A DNA stretch of 64,000 nt from Flavobacteriales bacterium. GTDB taxonomy: Bacteria; Bacteroidota; Bacteroidia; NS11-12g; UBA955. How positions within the stretch are numbered: position 1 is the stretch's first letter; every line of letters begins with the position of its first letter. Under the pieces are notes generated by a model. That model had not been told where the DNA came from, ran no database searches, and saw nothing but the letters and a program-made list of their open reading frames with translations. The stretch is from positions 1 to 64,000 of the forward strand of contig CANMCY010000012.1 of NCBI GenBank assembly GCA_947496375.1, written 5' to 3'. Positions 42,946 to 52,044 of the stretch are shown one piece after another. The position numbers were made by a program, and so were the translations under genes.

Positions 42946-43727
42946 TGTATAACTTTTTTGAATGGCTCAGCGAACTCGATAAAAGCACACAGCTGCTGCT
43001 GTTCCTGCTGGTGGTAGCCGCCATGGTGATTATTCCCTATGCATCGCTCATTAAAAAGTATATACTTTTTCTCATAAAACCCGAGCCCCTTAAAATCGTA
43101 TTTTTCAAATTGGAATCTACACCGCATGTGCATGTTGGCAAAGACAGCGATGGAACAGATTTGTATGCCGAAATAGCCGGAGAAGGGATTTTCATTGACG
43201 GCTGTTCAGCTACGCTGATATGGGAAGTAACAGGTGCGCGCAACATAGACATCCACCCTGTAGGAAAATCCTTGGAGGGAAATGCCGCTACGGTTATTAT
43301 CAATGTGTCACAACCTGAATACACCCTCACAGCCAAGGGCTTTAACGGGAAAACCCTTTCTGCTACCCTGCGCATTCCCGAGGAAGATTTGTATCGGCTG
43401 GATTTAGCGCCACTGGGCGATCTAGCCCATACCGGGAATGACCGATCGCTGAATACCGCACCCCTTACCCAATCATTTCCAACAAACCGGCATTTTACCC
43501 GGGATCAACCTTTGACAGGAAACAGAAATAACCTGATTGGCCCGCAAATCAGCCGTTTAAACCCCGAACCCGTGGCCCTTCGCAATGAAAAAAGACGTAT
43601 TTTACATACCGCACTCGACAAACGAAAAATAATGGCTGTGTACAACTACAGCACTACGAAATACAATGCCCTCAAGCATTTCTTCAATGAAACAGAAGCA
43701 GATTATTCAAATACAATCAAACAATAA
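42945..43727 (+). CDS. Membrane-anchored hypothetical protein
   Basis: The 260-residue protein has one N-terminal helix (about 14-30) and a soluble domain. Residues 55-145 form an Ig-like beta domain (VKIVFFKLES, ATLIWEVTGARNIDIHPVG, AATVIINVSQPEYTLTAKGFNGKT). Residues 150-260 are polar and probably disordered, with a helix at the end. It lies directly after the transglutaminase-like gene and before DUF4407, so it may support the same envelope complex. No catalytic motif is seen. Confidence 0.68.
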   Translation: MYNFFEWLSELDKSTQLLLFLLVVAAMVIIPYASLIKKYILFLIKPEPLKIVFFKLESTPHVHVGKDSDGTDLYAEIAGEGIFIDGCSATLIWEVTGARNIDIHPVGKSLEGNAATVIINVSQPEYTLTAKGFNGKTLSATLRIPEEDLYRLDLAPLGDLAHTGNDRSLNTAPLTQSFPTNRHFTRDQPLTGNRNNLIGPQISRLNPEPVALRNEKRRILHTALDKRKIMAVYNYSTTKYNALKHFFNETEADYSNTIKQ

Positions 43728-43743
43728 AAAATAAATATACATC

Positions 43744-44916
43744 ATGAATGAACATGTAGACTATTCAGCCAAACCGGCCAAAGGGGCCACCCGCTTTCTG
43801 TGGTGGTGCGCCGGTGCAGACAAGGATATTTTAAAATATTCCAGTTATGCCGATCACGTAAAGTATGTTGGTATCGGAGGCATCGTACTGGCCACAGGTA
43901 TCCTGGCCAGTCTTTCTATGTTTTTTGCCATCAATTACATTTTTGAAAATGCAGCCATTGCCATCCCGGTAGGATTGCTATGGGGTGCCATTATCTTTAA
44001 CCTGGACCGCTTTATTGTATCCAGCACGGGGAAAGGCGACGGCACAGACACCATCACCTGGAAAGAACTGGGTAACGCTACCCCACGTCTTGCCATGGCG
44101 ATGATTCTGGGTTTTACTATTTCCGCTCCCCTGGAGGTTTATATTTTCCAGAAAGAGATTAATAAACAATTCTTTTTGCAAGATCAAGAAGAACAGAGAC
44201 AATTAAAGAAAAAAATTGAGGAGAGCTTTGAAAAACAACCTGATGTCATTCGACTTAATGAAGAAAAAAGAATAATTCAAAAAAATATAGATGGTGACGC
44301 ACTCAAAGCTAAGTATTACGATAGTCTTTCTGGAGTTGAGAATGACTCAAAAAGAGGAGGCTGCCACGGAAGTTGTGAACAGTATCGGAAAATGGCTGAT
44401 GATTACCGGAAAATAATTCAAGAAAATGAAGCCAAAAAGAAGCTATTAGAGATTGAATTGCAGAAGTATGAAGTTGTTAGAGACAAATCAATTAATGAAT
44501 TGATGGAAAAAAATAAATATCATGGTCTATTAGATAGAATTATTGCCCTGGAAGCCATCCCTGGTTCTTCCCTACCCGCCTGGATGATTCGCCTGATGTT
44601 CGTTTTCATAGAAATTGCGCCCGTGCTATTGAAACTCATGCTCATCAAATCACCGTATGACTACATGAGCGAAAACGTAAATCAGATTCTGGAAACCAAG
44701 CAGGGTATTAACCGTGAGCATATCATTGATGAAAACAACAAGCTTCATACGATGAAAGGTTTCTATAACCCCAAGCGCATCATTGCCATTGTGGAACACC
44801 AGAATGCCAAAGAAGAAGAAAACGCCAAAGAAGCCATTACCCTGTTTGCCAAACAGGAAAAAGAAGACATTCAAAAAGACCCTTCTTCATTCGTAAAACC
44901 CGACAATCAAGCATAA
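43744..44916 (+). CDS. DUF4407 family membrane protein
   Basis: This 390-residue protein has two membrane helices (about 40-85) with GLLWGAIIFNLDRFIVS, then a third (about 120-138) and a fourth near 280-300. These frame a large region from 145 to 270 that is highly charged and coiled-coil-like (QDQEEQRQLKKKIEESFEKQ). The FNLDRF motif is the hallmark of DUF4407, widespread in Bacteroidota, of unknown function. The central region is visibly AT-richer than the ends of the gene, as if exchanged. It follows the Ig-like gene by 16 bases. Confidence 0.82.
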   Translation: MNEHVDYSAKPAKGATRFLWWCAGADKDILKYSSYADHVKYVGIGGIVLATGILASLSMFFAINYIFENAAIAIPVGLLWGAIIFNLDRFIVSSTGKGDGTDTITWKELGNATPRLAMAMILGFTISAPLEVYIFQKEINKQFFLQDQEEQRQLKKKIEESFEKQPDVIRLNEEKRIIQKNIDGDALKAKYYDSLSGVENDSKRGGCHGSCEQYRKMADDYRKIIQENEAKKKLLEIELQKYEVVRDKSINELMEKNKYHGLLDRIIALEAIPGSSLPAWMIRLMFVFIEIAPVLLKLMLIKSPYDYMSENVNQILETKQGINREHIIDENNKLHTMKGFYNPKRIIAIVEHQNAKEEENAKEAITLFAKQEKEDIQKDPSSFVKPDNQA

Positions 44917-44929
44917 GTAATTCGGCTGC

Positions 44930-45907
44930 ATGTCGCTTCCATTTCTTTTTGTTCAGGGAACCTTTAGCGGGAACTACTTTACCGATCAGGGTAGCACCCT
45001 GGTAGATGGACAACCCATGCCTGGCCCCGACAGACACCATGTGCGTTTGTATCGGGGTGAACTGCATGATATATTGCCGCTTAAAGAATTCAAACCGCAG
45101 GACCACCTGAACCGCGATGCCCTTTACCTATACAACGTCACCAATATTCAACTGCATCCGGGCAACAAACAATACATTCAGGAAAAGATTGTTTACGATT
45201 TCGAACAGGTTGTCATCAAAGATGCGCGGGTAAAAGATTCCTGGGAAATTAATGGCAAGACCTACGGCATTGTAGAAGGAACTTTTTTGGGTAAAATTAA
45301 AGTGCCATCCAATGCCCCGGAACCGACTGACCCGCAACCGCCCGCACCTGAACCCATCAATCCGGAAAAGCCCCCCATAGTAACGCAATTCAGCGGTTGC
45401 CTAACCAAGTTGTGGGATATTCTGAAGTGGCTGCTTCTGTTGCTGTTGCTTTTGCTACTATTAAAAAAGTGCAATCCCAGCGGCTGCAACCTGGGCTTGA
45501 ATAACTGCAAGGATTGTCAGGAAGAGCTTGCCCGTCTGCGCAAGCAAATAGACAGCTTAAATGGAGACAACACCATAGGTTGCAGTCAGGCAGCCAAATC
45601 CGGAGGTCGTGGCATTACCGAGAAAAAGCATATTCTGGGCAATCAATCAGGAAGGGTAATCATACAATACGACATGGAAACCGTACCCGATAAAATGGAA
45701 GTGTTTTACGAAGGTACCCTGGTAGCTTCCACCAATCAGGTGCCAGGGAATGAAAAGGGTTTTGTAGGCGGCAAGAATGCAGCCAAATGCTGTGGAGCGC
45801 TCACCTTTGATTTTCAGTACAACAAAGACGACCATTGCATGGTGCGGGTTACAGGCGGCAGCAGCGACACTAAATGGAAATACACATTGTTTTGCCCACA
45901 GCAATAA
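44930..45907 (+). CDS. Membrane-anchored protein with C-terminal beta domain
   Basis: The 325-residue product has a soluble N-terminal domain (LFVQGTFSGNYFTDQGS, HHVRLYRGELHDILPL), a proline-rich spacer (residues 125-150), one leucine-rich membrane helix (about 170-186) and a second soluble part with several Cys (CNPSGCNLGLNNCKDCQ). The C-terminal 85 residues (SGRVIIQYDMETVPDKMEVFYEGTLV...FCPQQ) look like a calx-beta or collagen-binding-type beta sandwich. It may bridge both sides of the membrane. The neighbours imply a role in the same envelope complex. Confidence 0.68.
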   Translation: MSLPFLFVQGTFSGNYFTDQGSTLVDGQPMPGPDRHHVRLYRGELHDILPLKEFKPQDHLNRDALYLYNVTNIQLHPGNKQYIQEKIVYDFEQVVIKDARVKDSWEINGKTYGIVEGTFLGKIKVPSNAPEPTDPQPPAPEPINPEKPPIVTQFSGCLTKLWDILKWLLLLLLLLLLLKKCNPSGCNLGLNNCKDCQEELARLRKQIDSLNGDNTIGCSQAAKSGGRGITEKKHILGNQSGRVIIQYDMETVPDKMEVFYEGTLVASTNQVPGNEKGFVGGKNAAKCCGALTFDFQYNKDDHCMVRVTGGSSDTKWKYTLFCPQQ

Positions 45908-45931
45908 AACCGTAATCAAGTAAAAAATAAT

Positions 45932-46870
45932 ATGCGGCTTAGCGACCAGATAGGAATTGACAGCGATATCATGCAGAAACTTTCTGCAGATGTTGTTAAG
46001 CGGCAAATATTTATTTACAACGGCATATCGCTGATGCTGCTGGTAATTGGTTTGATTAGTGCGGTTTCAGCCACCGTGTATTCGCTCATACTCTTTCACA
46101 GCTGGCTTATTGCCCTTGGTGTGGGCATATTTATCGGTGCAGTGGTGTTTAATCTTTACCGGCTGTTTCTGATGACAGGTTTAGATCTGAAAGGGAGCAC
46201 ACTCGAACATTATCACATCAAGCACGAAAACCACTACCGGGAACACAATCTGTATGCGCTGGATGGCAAAGTCTACCAGCATGCAGATGAAGTCCTTAAA
46301 GGATGGGCAGTTACCGCCAAAGACAAGCTTCGCAGTAAAATCAGTATAAACCCTGCAGCCCCGCGCAACCTTTTCACCATTTTCGTACGGGTATTTGTGA
46401 TGGCGCTGCTGGCCGTAATTTTTGCCAATGGCCTGGAAATTCTGATGTTCAGCCAGCAAATCAACATGGCACTGTCTGACCTAAAACAGGTGCTTCCACC
46501 CGAAGACTGGACCTACAAATACATTCTGACCCCCGATCCGGATGAGCCATTCATTTTGATCAATGCCAATTCGCTGCTGCTCACTTTCGATGCACTGGCT
46601 TCGGGACTTGGCAAATGGAAGTTATGGATGGACATCATGGTACTTGCCATCTACATGATACCGCTGATGGTTATCTACCGTTCCATGGAGGTCAGGCATG
46701 GTGCCTATGTGCAGGAACTGGCACTGCATGAAATCAACAAAACCACCTACCATTACCTGATTACCCAGAAATACTGTCATGTGATTGACACAGAAATTAA
46801 AGCAATGAAATTGCAATTCCGTAAGTATGGGAATCATACAAACAACATTGCAGAAACAACATCGGCATGA
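45932..46870 (+). CDS. DUF4407-like membrane protein, divergent paralogue
   Basis: The 312-residue product has paired helices at about 28-55 and 58-75 with GAVVFNLYRLF, which parallels GAIIFNLDRF of the DUF4407 protein two genes upstream; Asp is replaced by Tyr. Two more helices lie near 152-170 and 228-246, separated by a soluble loop (MSDLKQVLPPEDWTYKY). It was probably derived from the same ancestor. Its stop overlaps the next start in ATGA (46867-46870), so it is coupled to the second transglutaminase-like protein. Confidence 0.72.
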   Translation: MRLSDQIGIDSDIMQKLSADVVKRQIFIYNGISLMLLVIGLISAVSATVYSLILFHSWLIALGVGIFIGAVVFNLYRLFLMTGLDLKGSTLEHYHIKHENHYREHNLYALDGKVYQHADEVLKGWAVTAKDKLRSKISINPAAPRNLFTIFVRVFVMALLAVIFANGLEILMFSQQINMALSDLKQVLPPEDWTYKYILTPDPDEPFILINANSLLLTFDALASGLGKWKLWMDIMVLAIYMIPLMVIYRSMEVRHGAYVQELALHEINKTTYHYLITQKYCHVIDTEIKAMKLQFRKYGNHTNNIAETTSA

Positions 46871-47796
46871 CCCGTGAAAAGAAATATTTCAATGTTTCCC
46901 AGCTGTTATTCTGGGCACTGATTGTATTGCTGATTGTTTTGTCATTCCTGAAATCAGACCTGGGGTTGTTTAACGAAAACGAACTCAGTCGCCGCCATGC
47001 AGAGGCGGATTCACTGAACAAGATTGCCTTGCAGGAACAGGAAGAACAAGAGGAAGAGGAAAATGCGCAAGACAATGATCCGGAAAACACCATTAAAAGA
47101 ACCTGGAAATGGGAATCTTTCGATGGTAAGATTTACACCCTTTCGTTTTCTATTCCCAAAAAAGCCTACGAATCGGCGCGGCAAAACCGGCTGAAACTGC
47201 CCGCTGATCCGAATTGCTGGACCGGCATGTTCCGACATGACAGATCAGGACTGAAAGATATGGTGGAAGGTTACCGCAACATTATTGAAGAACAGAAACT
47301 GGACTACCGGCAAGCCATGCAAATGGTGGTTTCCAGTGCCCAGAATTTCGATTACACCTATATTACGTGGGCCAAGGATCCCTGTCGTGATATTCGCGAT
47401 GCCAACGGCGAAAAACCCTCGCAGGATTGCAAACCGAAACCCTATCCTTATGGATGCTGCGACAATGTAGAACCATTTGCTGTGTATTCTCCGCTGGAAT
47501 ATGCGGTAAACGGGGCCGGTGACTGCGACACTAAATCCCTTTTTGCCATGTCCATACTCAAATACCTGAACATGGGATTTGATGCAGAAATGCTGATGGG
47601 CGAAGTTGAGGCAGGACATCATGCCATGCTGGGTATATGCGTTCCAAACCCACCTTTCAGAAAGCACTCTGTAAGGGATATGCGCACCGGAAAACGTTAT
47701 TATGCCTGGGAATGCACGCAACGGAATAATGCGGCAGAACTGGGCGCTCCCGTATGGCAAATCTTTAAAAACTGGGAAGTAGTACCCATCAGATAA
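46867..47796 (+). CDS. Second transglutaminase-like membrane protein
   Basis: The 309-residue product has one N-terminal helix (about 10-28), an acidic coiled stretch (EEQEEEENAQDN) and a transglutaminase-like core: GAGDCDTKSLFAMSIL with Cys220, EAGHHAMLGI with His252 and WECTQ with Glu282. This matches the core of the first gene of the operon (DCDSKSLF, AHAMA). The family is related to cysteine proteases that cut or join peptide bonds. Both active centres look intact, so two related enzymes probably act on different partners or as a pair. Confidence 0.78.
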   Translation: MTREKKYFNVSQLLFWALIVLLIVLSFLKSDLGLFNENELSRRHAEADSLNKIALQEQEEQEEEENAQDNDPENTIKRTWKWESFDGKIYTLSFSIPKKAYESARQNRLKLPADPNCWTGMFRHDRSGLKDMVEGYRNIIEEQKLDYRQAMQMVVSSAQNFDYTYITWAKDPCRDIRDANGEKPSQDCKPKPYPYGCCDNVEPFAVYSPLEYAVNGAGDCDTKSLFAMSILKYLNMGFDAEMLMGEVEAGHHAMLGICVPNPPFRKHSVRDMRTGKRYYAWECTQRNNAAELGAPVWQIFKNWEVVPIR

Positions 47797-47812
47797 AAAC
47801 AACATAACAACT

Positions 47813-48295
47813 ATGAATACAGGATTATTTAACCTACTCGTACTAATGGTTTTGGGAATCGGATACATGTTCGGATTCATCAAAATGCAACAGCGATTTT
47901 TTGCCAAGTTTTCAAACCCCACCAAAAATCAGGCAGTGCTGATTGTGTTTATTGCTTCCTTGCTCATGGCAGGAATAAACCTATACCACGTAGCCGATCT
48001 CACCAACCAGGCATTTACATTCTTTATTTCAAACAACCAGCTTTCCAGTGCCATCACTTACGCTATTGGATACTTTGCCGGCATGTGGGTATTTTCATTA
48101 ATATTTTTCAGATTGAGTTATTTGGTGGTGGGCATGCTCACGCATGAAAACGAAGATGTGGAGCTCACAAAAAATAATGTAGAGCTGGCATGGACACATG
48201 CTGTCATCCTCATTGTTTTGGCATTTGTCATTGCCCCTGCCCTAATCAACATTGCCGCCGGCTTTATTCCCTATCCGAAGTTTCCCAGTATGTAA
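47813..48295 (+). CDS. Four-helix membrane protein, last of operon
   Basis: The 160-residue product has four predicted helices (about 4-22, 40-58, 85-110, 130-152) and short loops with few charges. It looks like a small membrane subunit, without recognisable motif. It is the last gene of the seven-gene run from 41986 and is followed by a strong terminator, so it belongs to that complex by position. Confidence 0.7.
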   Translation: MNTGLFNLLVLMVLGIGYMFGFIKMQQRFFAKFSNPTKNQAVLIVFIASLLMAGINLYHVADLTNQAFTFFISNNQLSSAITYAIGYFAGMWVFSLIFFRLSYLVVGMLTHENEDVELTKNNVELAWTHAVILIVLAFVIAPALINIAAGFIPYPKFPSM

Positions 48296-48310
48296 TCAGT
48301 AGAGGCATAA

Positions 48311-48336
48311 AAAAAGCCCTCTGAAAAGGGCTTTTT
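48311..48336 (+). terminator. Strong intrinsic terminator of the seven-gene operon
   Basis: AAAAAGCCCT and AGGGCTTTTT enclose a six-base loop, followed by T residues. It lies 16 bases after the stop at 48295 and marks the border between the GC-richer core and the AT-rich right accessory block. Confidence 0.88.
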
Positions 48337-48624
48337 GTTGTGGTATCGGACGATTGCGCTGATTCGGTTAAAATACGGATCATCTCCCAATTTGGGCTAT
48401 CTTTATCCCTATATAAATTTTCATCATTATATTCTTCCAGAACGGGTTATTTAAAAATATCTTTTTTGAATAACATTCGTTCAGAGAATCAATTATTATG
48501 TCAAAGAGGTATTGTTGCCTGTCTTAGGTTATCACAGCTACGGTATTTTTATGAAAATACAAGTTTTTCACCAATCAACAATAAATACGCGTAAACCCTA
48601 TCCACTTTATGTATATTTGATAAC
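48337..48624. other. Gene-free stretch with a promoter-like box
   Basis: No coding gene. TATATTTG at 48612-48619 is a perfect TAnnTTTG match only five bases before the ATG at 48625, which would give a leaderless or nearly leaderless message. The rest is AT-rich without hairpins. Confidence 0.4.
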
Positions 48625-49263
48625 ATGAAAGTTGAATTTTCTGAAAGTACAAACAGTTTCCCCATATCAAGCCATGGTGATCTGCTAAAAACCATATTAA
48701 CAAAGTATGCCAATAATAGTCAAACGACAAAAGTGACACTCTATGCTGTGCAAGAAATAGTTCAAAACATAAAAGATGAATGGGAGTGGATACAAAAAAA
48801 GGCGGCCTATTTTGATGAATCCACAACAATAATCATTACCCGGCTATTAAAGCAGCAGCAAAAAATAAACAATATGGCAAAACGATTTAAAATCAAAGAA
48901 GAACCCGGTTTCGGAGATGTTCAATACCTGAACATAGCTGCAAAGTGGATTCGTTTTGAAAAAGACTTAAAATTCTCGCTTAATACGTTGCAGAATGCCA
49001 TTGAGAATATGAAACAGTTATCACCACAGCAGACAAAATTAAGTTCAGATAAATACTGGATTATCGAAAAACAGAAAGAAATTTGGACTGAAAGGCAACC
49101 TTCCAACAAAGGCAAGGCAAAGCACGACATTACAATCGAGATGCCTTTGACAATATCATCAGGTATCAATATGGTTGCAATATCAGGGAATGGACAAGGT
49201 AGTATTCGCAAATATTTTACTTTTTGGCAATATAAAAAAGATCGATGGGTAAATATAAAATAG
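48625..49263 (+). CDS. Helical hypothetical protein
   Basis: This 212-residue protein is mostly helical (residues 20-145), with a C-terminal strand-rich part of about 50 residues. No signal, membrane helix or motif is seen. A WIRFEKDLKFSLNTLQNAIENMK helix is rich in charges, suggesting a coiled coil. It is the first gene of the accessory block with the MoxR ATPase, and an adaptor role is possible but unsupported. Confidence 0.62.
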   Translation: MKVEFSESTNSFPISSHGDLLKTILTKYANNSQTTKVTLYAVQEIVQNIKDEWEWIQKKAAYFDESTTIIITRLLKQQQKINNMAKRFKIKEEPGFGDVQYLNIAAKWIRFEKDLKFSLNTLQNAIENMKQLSPQQTKLSSDKYWIIEKQKEIWTERQPSNKGKAKHDITIEMPLTISSGINMVAISGNGQGSIRKYFTFWQYKKDRWVNIK

Positions 49264-49298
49264 CCACAGCTCCATTTTTCTTAGTAAGTTTACAACTA

Positions 49299-49306
49299 TA
49301 TATTTG
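49299..49306 (+). promoter_or_regulatory. Candidate -7 box before the 85-residue gene
   Basis: TATATTTG, a perfect TAnnTTTG match, 13 bases before the ATG at 49320. The same octamer occurs before the gene at 48625. No -33 TTG is seen. Confidence 0.4.
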
Positions 49307-49319
49307 AATCAGAATACCT

Positions 49320-49577
49320 ATGGAAATTATTAATTTTATGTCGCCTGGCACTGATGTTTTTGGAAGAAAATACCCATTGGAGATAACCTGCAAAGATGGT
49401 TCTGTTTTTTTTGGCCATATAAAGACCTATAATAATGCAGTAAAGAAAATATATTTTTTACTCTTGGGAAGCAATGAAGACTGGATTAATCAGAGAGAGC
49501 CGGATGTTCAACACAGGGAAAATATTACTATTCATACAGAAACCATTGATAGTATTCGCGTCTTCAAAAATTACTAG
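49320..49577 (+). CDS. Small beta-rich hypothetical protein, Sm-like outline
   Basis: The 85-residue product has strands PLEITCKDGSVFFGHIKTY, KKIYFLLLG and ENITIHTETIDSIRVF. Five strands of this length in a small protein resemble an Sm/SH3-like barrel, but no family motif is visible, so this is only a shape argument. It has its own promoter-like box and lies 48 bases before the MoxR gene, probably on the same transcript. Confidence 0.6.
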   Translation: MEIINFMSPGTDVFGRKYPLEITCKDGSVFFGHIKTYNNAVKKIYFLLLGSNEDWINQREPDVQHRENITIHTETIDSIRVFKNY

Positions 49578-49625
49578 TTCCTACACCAGATTTACTATTA
49601 AATACCCACGCCAGAAACTGCTATT

Positions 49626-50738
49626 ATGTCAACTTACGGACAAATACTTAACACCAAGCAGCTAATTGCTTTTCTAGATCACATTTTCAGAGACAATAAG
49701 GACAACAACCCAAAAAGAAATACCCCTGTTTTAATCTGGGGAAAACACGGTTTGGGGAAAACTGAGAGCATTATGGATTATGCCCGAAAGAAAAACTGGA
49801 AAATAGCCTATTGTGCGCCTGCACAATTTGAAGAAATGGGCGATTTACATGGCATGCCAATAGTCCGGGACCCCAATCCCAAGGTACACGGTGATGAAGT
49901 AACCATATACAGTCCCCCGGCATGGATACCGAAAGAACCCGGACCCGGGCTGTTGATTCTGGATGACATCAACAGGGCCGATGATAGAATCCTACGAGGC
50001 GTAATGCAGTTGCTTCAGAATTTTGAACTTATGTCATGGACACTTCCGCCCAACTGGCATATCATTGCCACAGCCAATCCTGATGACGGGAATTATTCGG
50101 TTACAACTATGGATGAGGCCATGCTGACAAGAATGTTGCATGTGACCCTTGAATTTGACGTGAAAAGCTGGCTGGATTGGGCAATTGAAAACGATATAGA
50201 TAGACGCGGTTTTAATTTTGTTGCTACTTACCCCGAATCCATAACAGGCAATCGCACAACCCCCAGAAGTCTGGTGCAATTTTTCGAACATTTAAAAGGG
50301 ATTGAGAATTTAAATGAGAATATTGAGATGGTAAATATTCTTGCAAGCAGCACACTCGATGCTACTACTGTTTCATCTTTTATTGCATACATCAATAATG
50401 ACCTTGATGTTTTACTTTCACCTGAAGATATCCTTGACAGCAAAGATTGGGATAATACCTCAAAGCAAGTACAGAAAATTGCTATTGATAAAGATGGCGC
50501 CTTCAGACTGGACCGCCTATCTACGGTTATAATGCGGATTTCTCAATTTCTACTGCATAATAATTACCAAGGCGGAGCAAAACATAAAGAAAATTTAATT
50601 GCCTTTATGCATTTGGATTGTATACCTTCTGACCTTAAAATGTCTCTCTATTTAGACTTATCTAAAATAGGAAATCCACAGATAAAAGAAATAATTAAGG
50701 ATCCAAAACTGGCTAAATTGATGTTAAATTCAATGTAA
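49626..50738 (+). CDS. MoxR-type AAA+ ATPase
   Basis: The 370-residue protein has an AAA+ module near its start: Walker A GKHGLGKTE (39-47), Walker B LLILDDINRAD (109-119), sensor 1 IIATANPDDG (146-155) and a DEAMLTRM segment with the arginine finger. The loop ahead of Walker B and the N-terminal position are MoxR-like. MoxR ATPases usually partner with vWA proteins to load metals or remodel complexes, and a vWA protein is encoded convergently (50753). C-terminal 130 residues are helical. Confidence 0.85.
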   Translation: MSTYGQILNTKQLIAFLDHIFRDNKDNNPKRNTPVLIWGKHGLGKTESIMDYARKKNWKIAYCAPAQFEEMGDLHGMPIVRDPNPKVHGDEVTIYSPPAWIPKEPGPGLLILDDINRADDRILRGVMQLLQNFELMSWTLPPNWHIIATANPDDGNYSVTTMDEAMLTRMLHVTLEFDVKSWLDWAIENDIDRRGFNFVATYPESITGNRTTPRSLVQFFEHLKGIENLNENIEMVNILASSTLDATTVSSFIAYINNDLDVLLSPEDILDSKDWDNTSKQVQKIAIDKDGAFRLDRLSTVIMRISQFLLHNNYQGGAKHKENLIAFMHLDCIPSDLKMSLYLDLSKIGNPQIKEIIKDPKLAKLMLNSM

Positions 50739-50752
50739 ATAACATCAAATTA

Positions 50753-51991
50753 TTAATCCCAATTAAGCTTAATTACCTTACCGGATTCCAGCAGATGCTG
50801 ACCGGAATCACTGCCCACTATAACATATAAAATTTTGTATTTACACTTAACGTCAGGGGCGGATGCACCACCATCTGTAAAATAAATTACTCCCGCGTAC
50901 TTTGTTTTTGATTCGTTAATAAATTCCAATGCAGGATTAAAATCTGTCCCTCCCCTGCCTTCCGCCTGAAAAGAATAATTTTTGGTAAATTTCTGGGCTG
51001 TCTGAACCCTGGCATCTGCTTGAATAATCAAAATTTCAGCCCCACGGTTATGTATATTTCTAATTTCATGCATAAACGCTTCCAGCTCTCTATTGTGAAC
51101 AGAACCAGATGTATCGATAACGACTGCAAGTTTCCAGCCCGGTTCTCGTTTAATTCTTACACCAGGTCTGGTCCCAAAACGTTTACTCTCTCGCTTGATA
51201 GTTCTATATACCTTGGTGCTTCGGGTGCCTGACGCAAATAAACGTAGTGCCTTTTTCCAGTCCAGCTTTGATTTTAAACGCTTTTCCAACATTTCTATTT
51301 CTTCAACAACTTCACCAGGCAAATACCCTCGCCCCCGGTTTGGTAATTTGCCTAGACTATCCATAATCTTTTTGGCTAACTGCTTTTCTGCAGCGGAATC
51401 ACGGCCAGGCATATATTCCTGTAGGGATTCTCCGATGGTGTTTTTGCCCCAAAGAGAATGGTTTCCTAGGTTTTCTCTACCATAAACAGCATCTAACAGC
51501 GCCTTAGGACTGACATCAGAATCTGTTAACTGCTCATATTTTCCATCCTTGATTTTTTGGAGTTCTGCATAATAATATTCCAACGTTTCATTTTCGCGAA
51601 GATTAACACTATTAAATATTTGCAGCGTTACGGCACCGTCCGGCAAATCATTACTGCTGATAAACTGATTAATCACAATATCTGCAGCAAGATTCAGCAG
51701 CTTTAAATCGGCAAAATCAGACTGCCGGAACAAATGCCTGAAAACAAGATGTAATACTTCATGTTTTAATACTGCAACCTTTTGTTTTATCCCTTTAAGC
51801 TCTTTAGTATAAAAATCAGCATTCACGAACAGCGCAATCTGATTGTCTTTAAAACCAACGGCAATGGTTGGAATCCGGTTTGTAAAGACACGAACGAGGC
51901 CTGACAACATGTGAGCAAAAAAAGGCTCCTTAATCAATAACTGATTAACACAGTGAGATAGCTCTTCATTTGCTTTTTGGTTTGATGACAT
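50753..51991 (-). CDS. DUF2201-like metallopeptidase/vWA protein
   Basis: The 412-residue protein has a putative zinc-peptidase-like region, KHEVLHLVFRHLF (76-88), with HExxHxxxxH, and LAADIVINQF. The C-terminal vWA domain (from about 285) has the MIDAS residues DTSGSV (293-298), GGTD (347-350) and TDGGAS (372-377). This pairing of a metallopeptidase-like domain with vWA is what I know as DUF2201, often encoded with a MoxR ATPase. The two genes converge here with 14 bases between the stops instead of forming an operon. They probably act together on an unknown target. Confidence 0.85.
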   Translation of the reverse strand: MSSNQKANEELSHCVNQLLIKEPFFAHMLSGLVRVFTNRIPTIAVGFKDNQIALFVNADFYTKELKGIKQKVAVLKHEVLHLVFRHLFRQSDFADLKLLNLAADIVINQFISSNDLPDGAVTLQIFNSVNLRENETLEYYYAELQKIKDGKYEQLTDSDVSPKALLDAVYGRENLGNHSLWGKNTIGESLQEYMPGRDSAAEKQLAKKIMDSLGKLPNRGRGYLPGEVVEEIEMLEKRLKSKLDWKKALRLFASGTRSTKVYRTIKRESKRFGTRPGVRIKREPGWKLAVVIDTSGSVHNRELEAFMHEIRNIHNRGAEILIIQADARVQTAQKFTKNYSFQAEGRGGTDFNPALEFINESKTKYAGVIYFTDGGASAPDVKCKYKILYVIVGSDSGQHLLESGKVIKLNWD

Positions 51992-52044
51992 TATCTCATA
52001 CTCTCTTCAAATATAATATCTTGACGATTAGAATATTTTTATTA

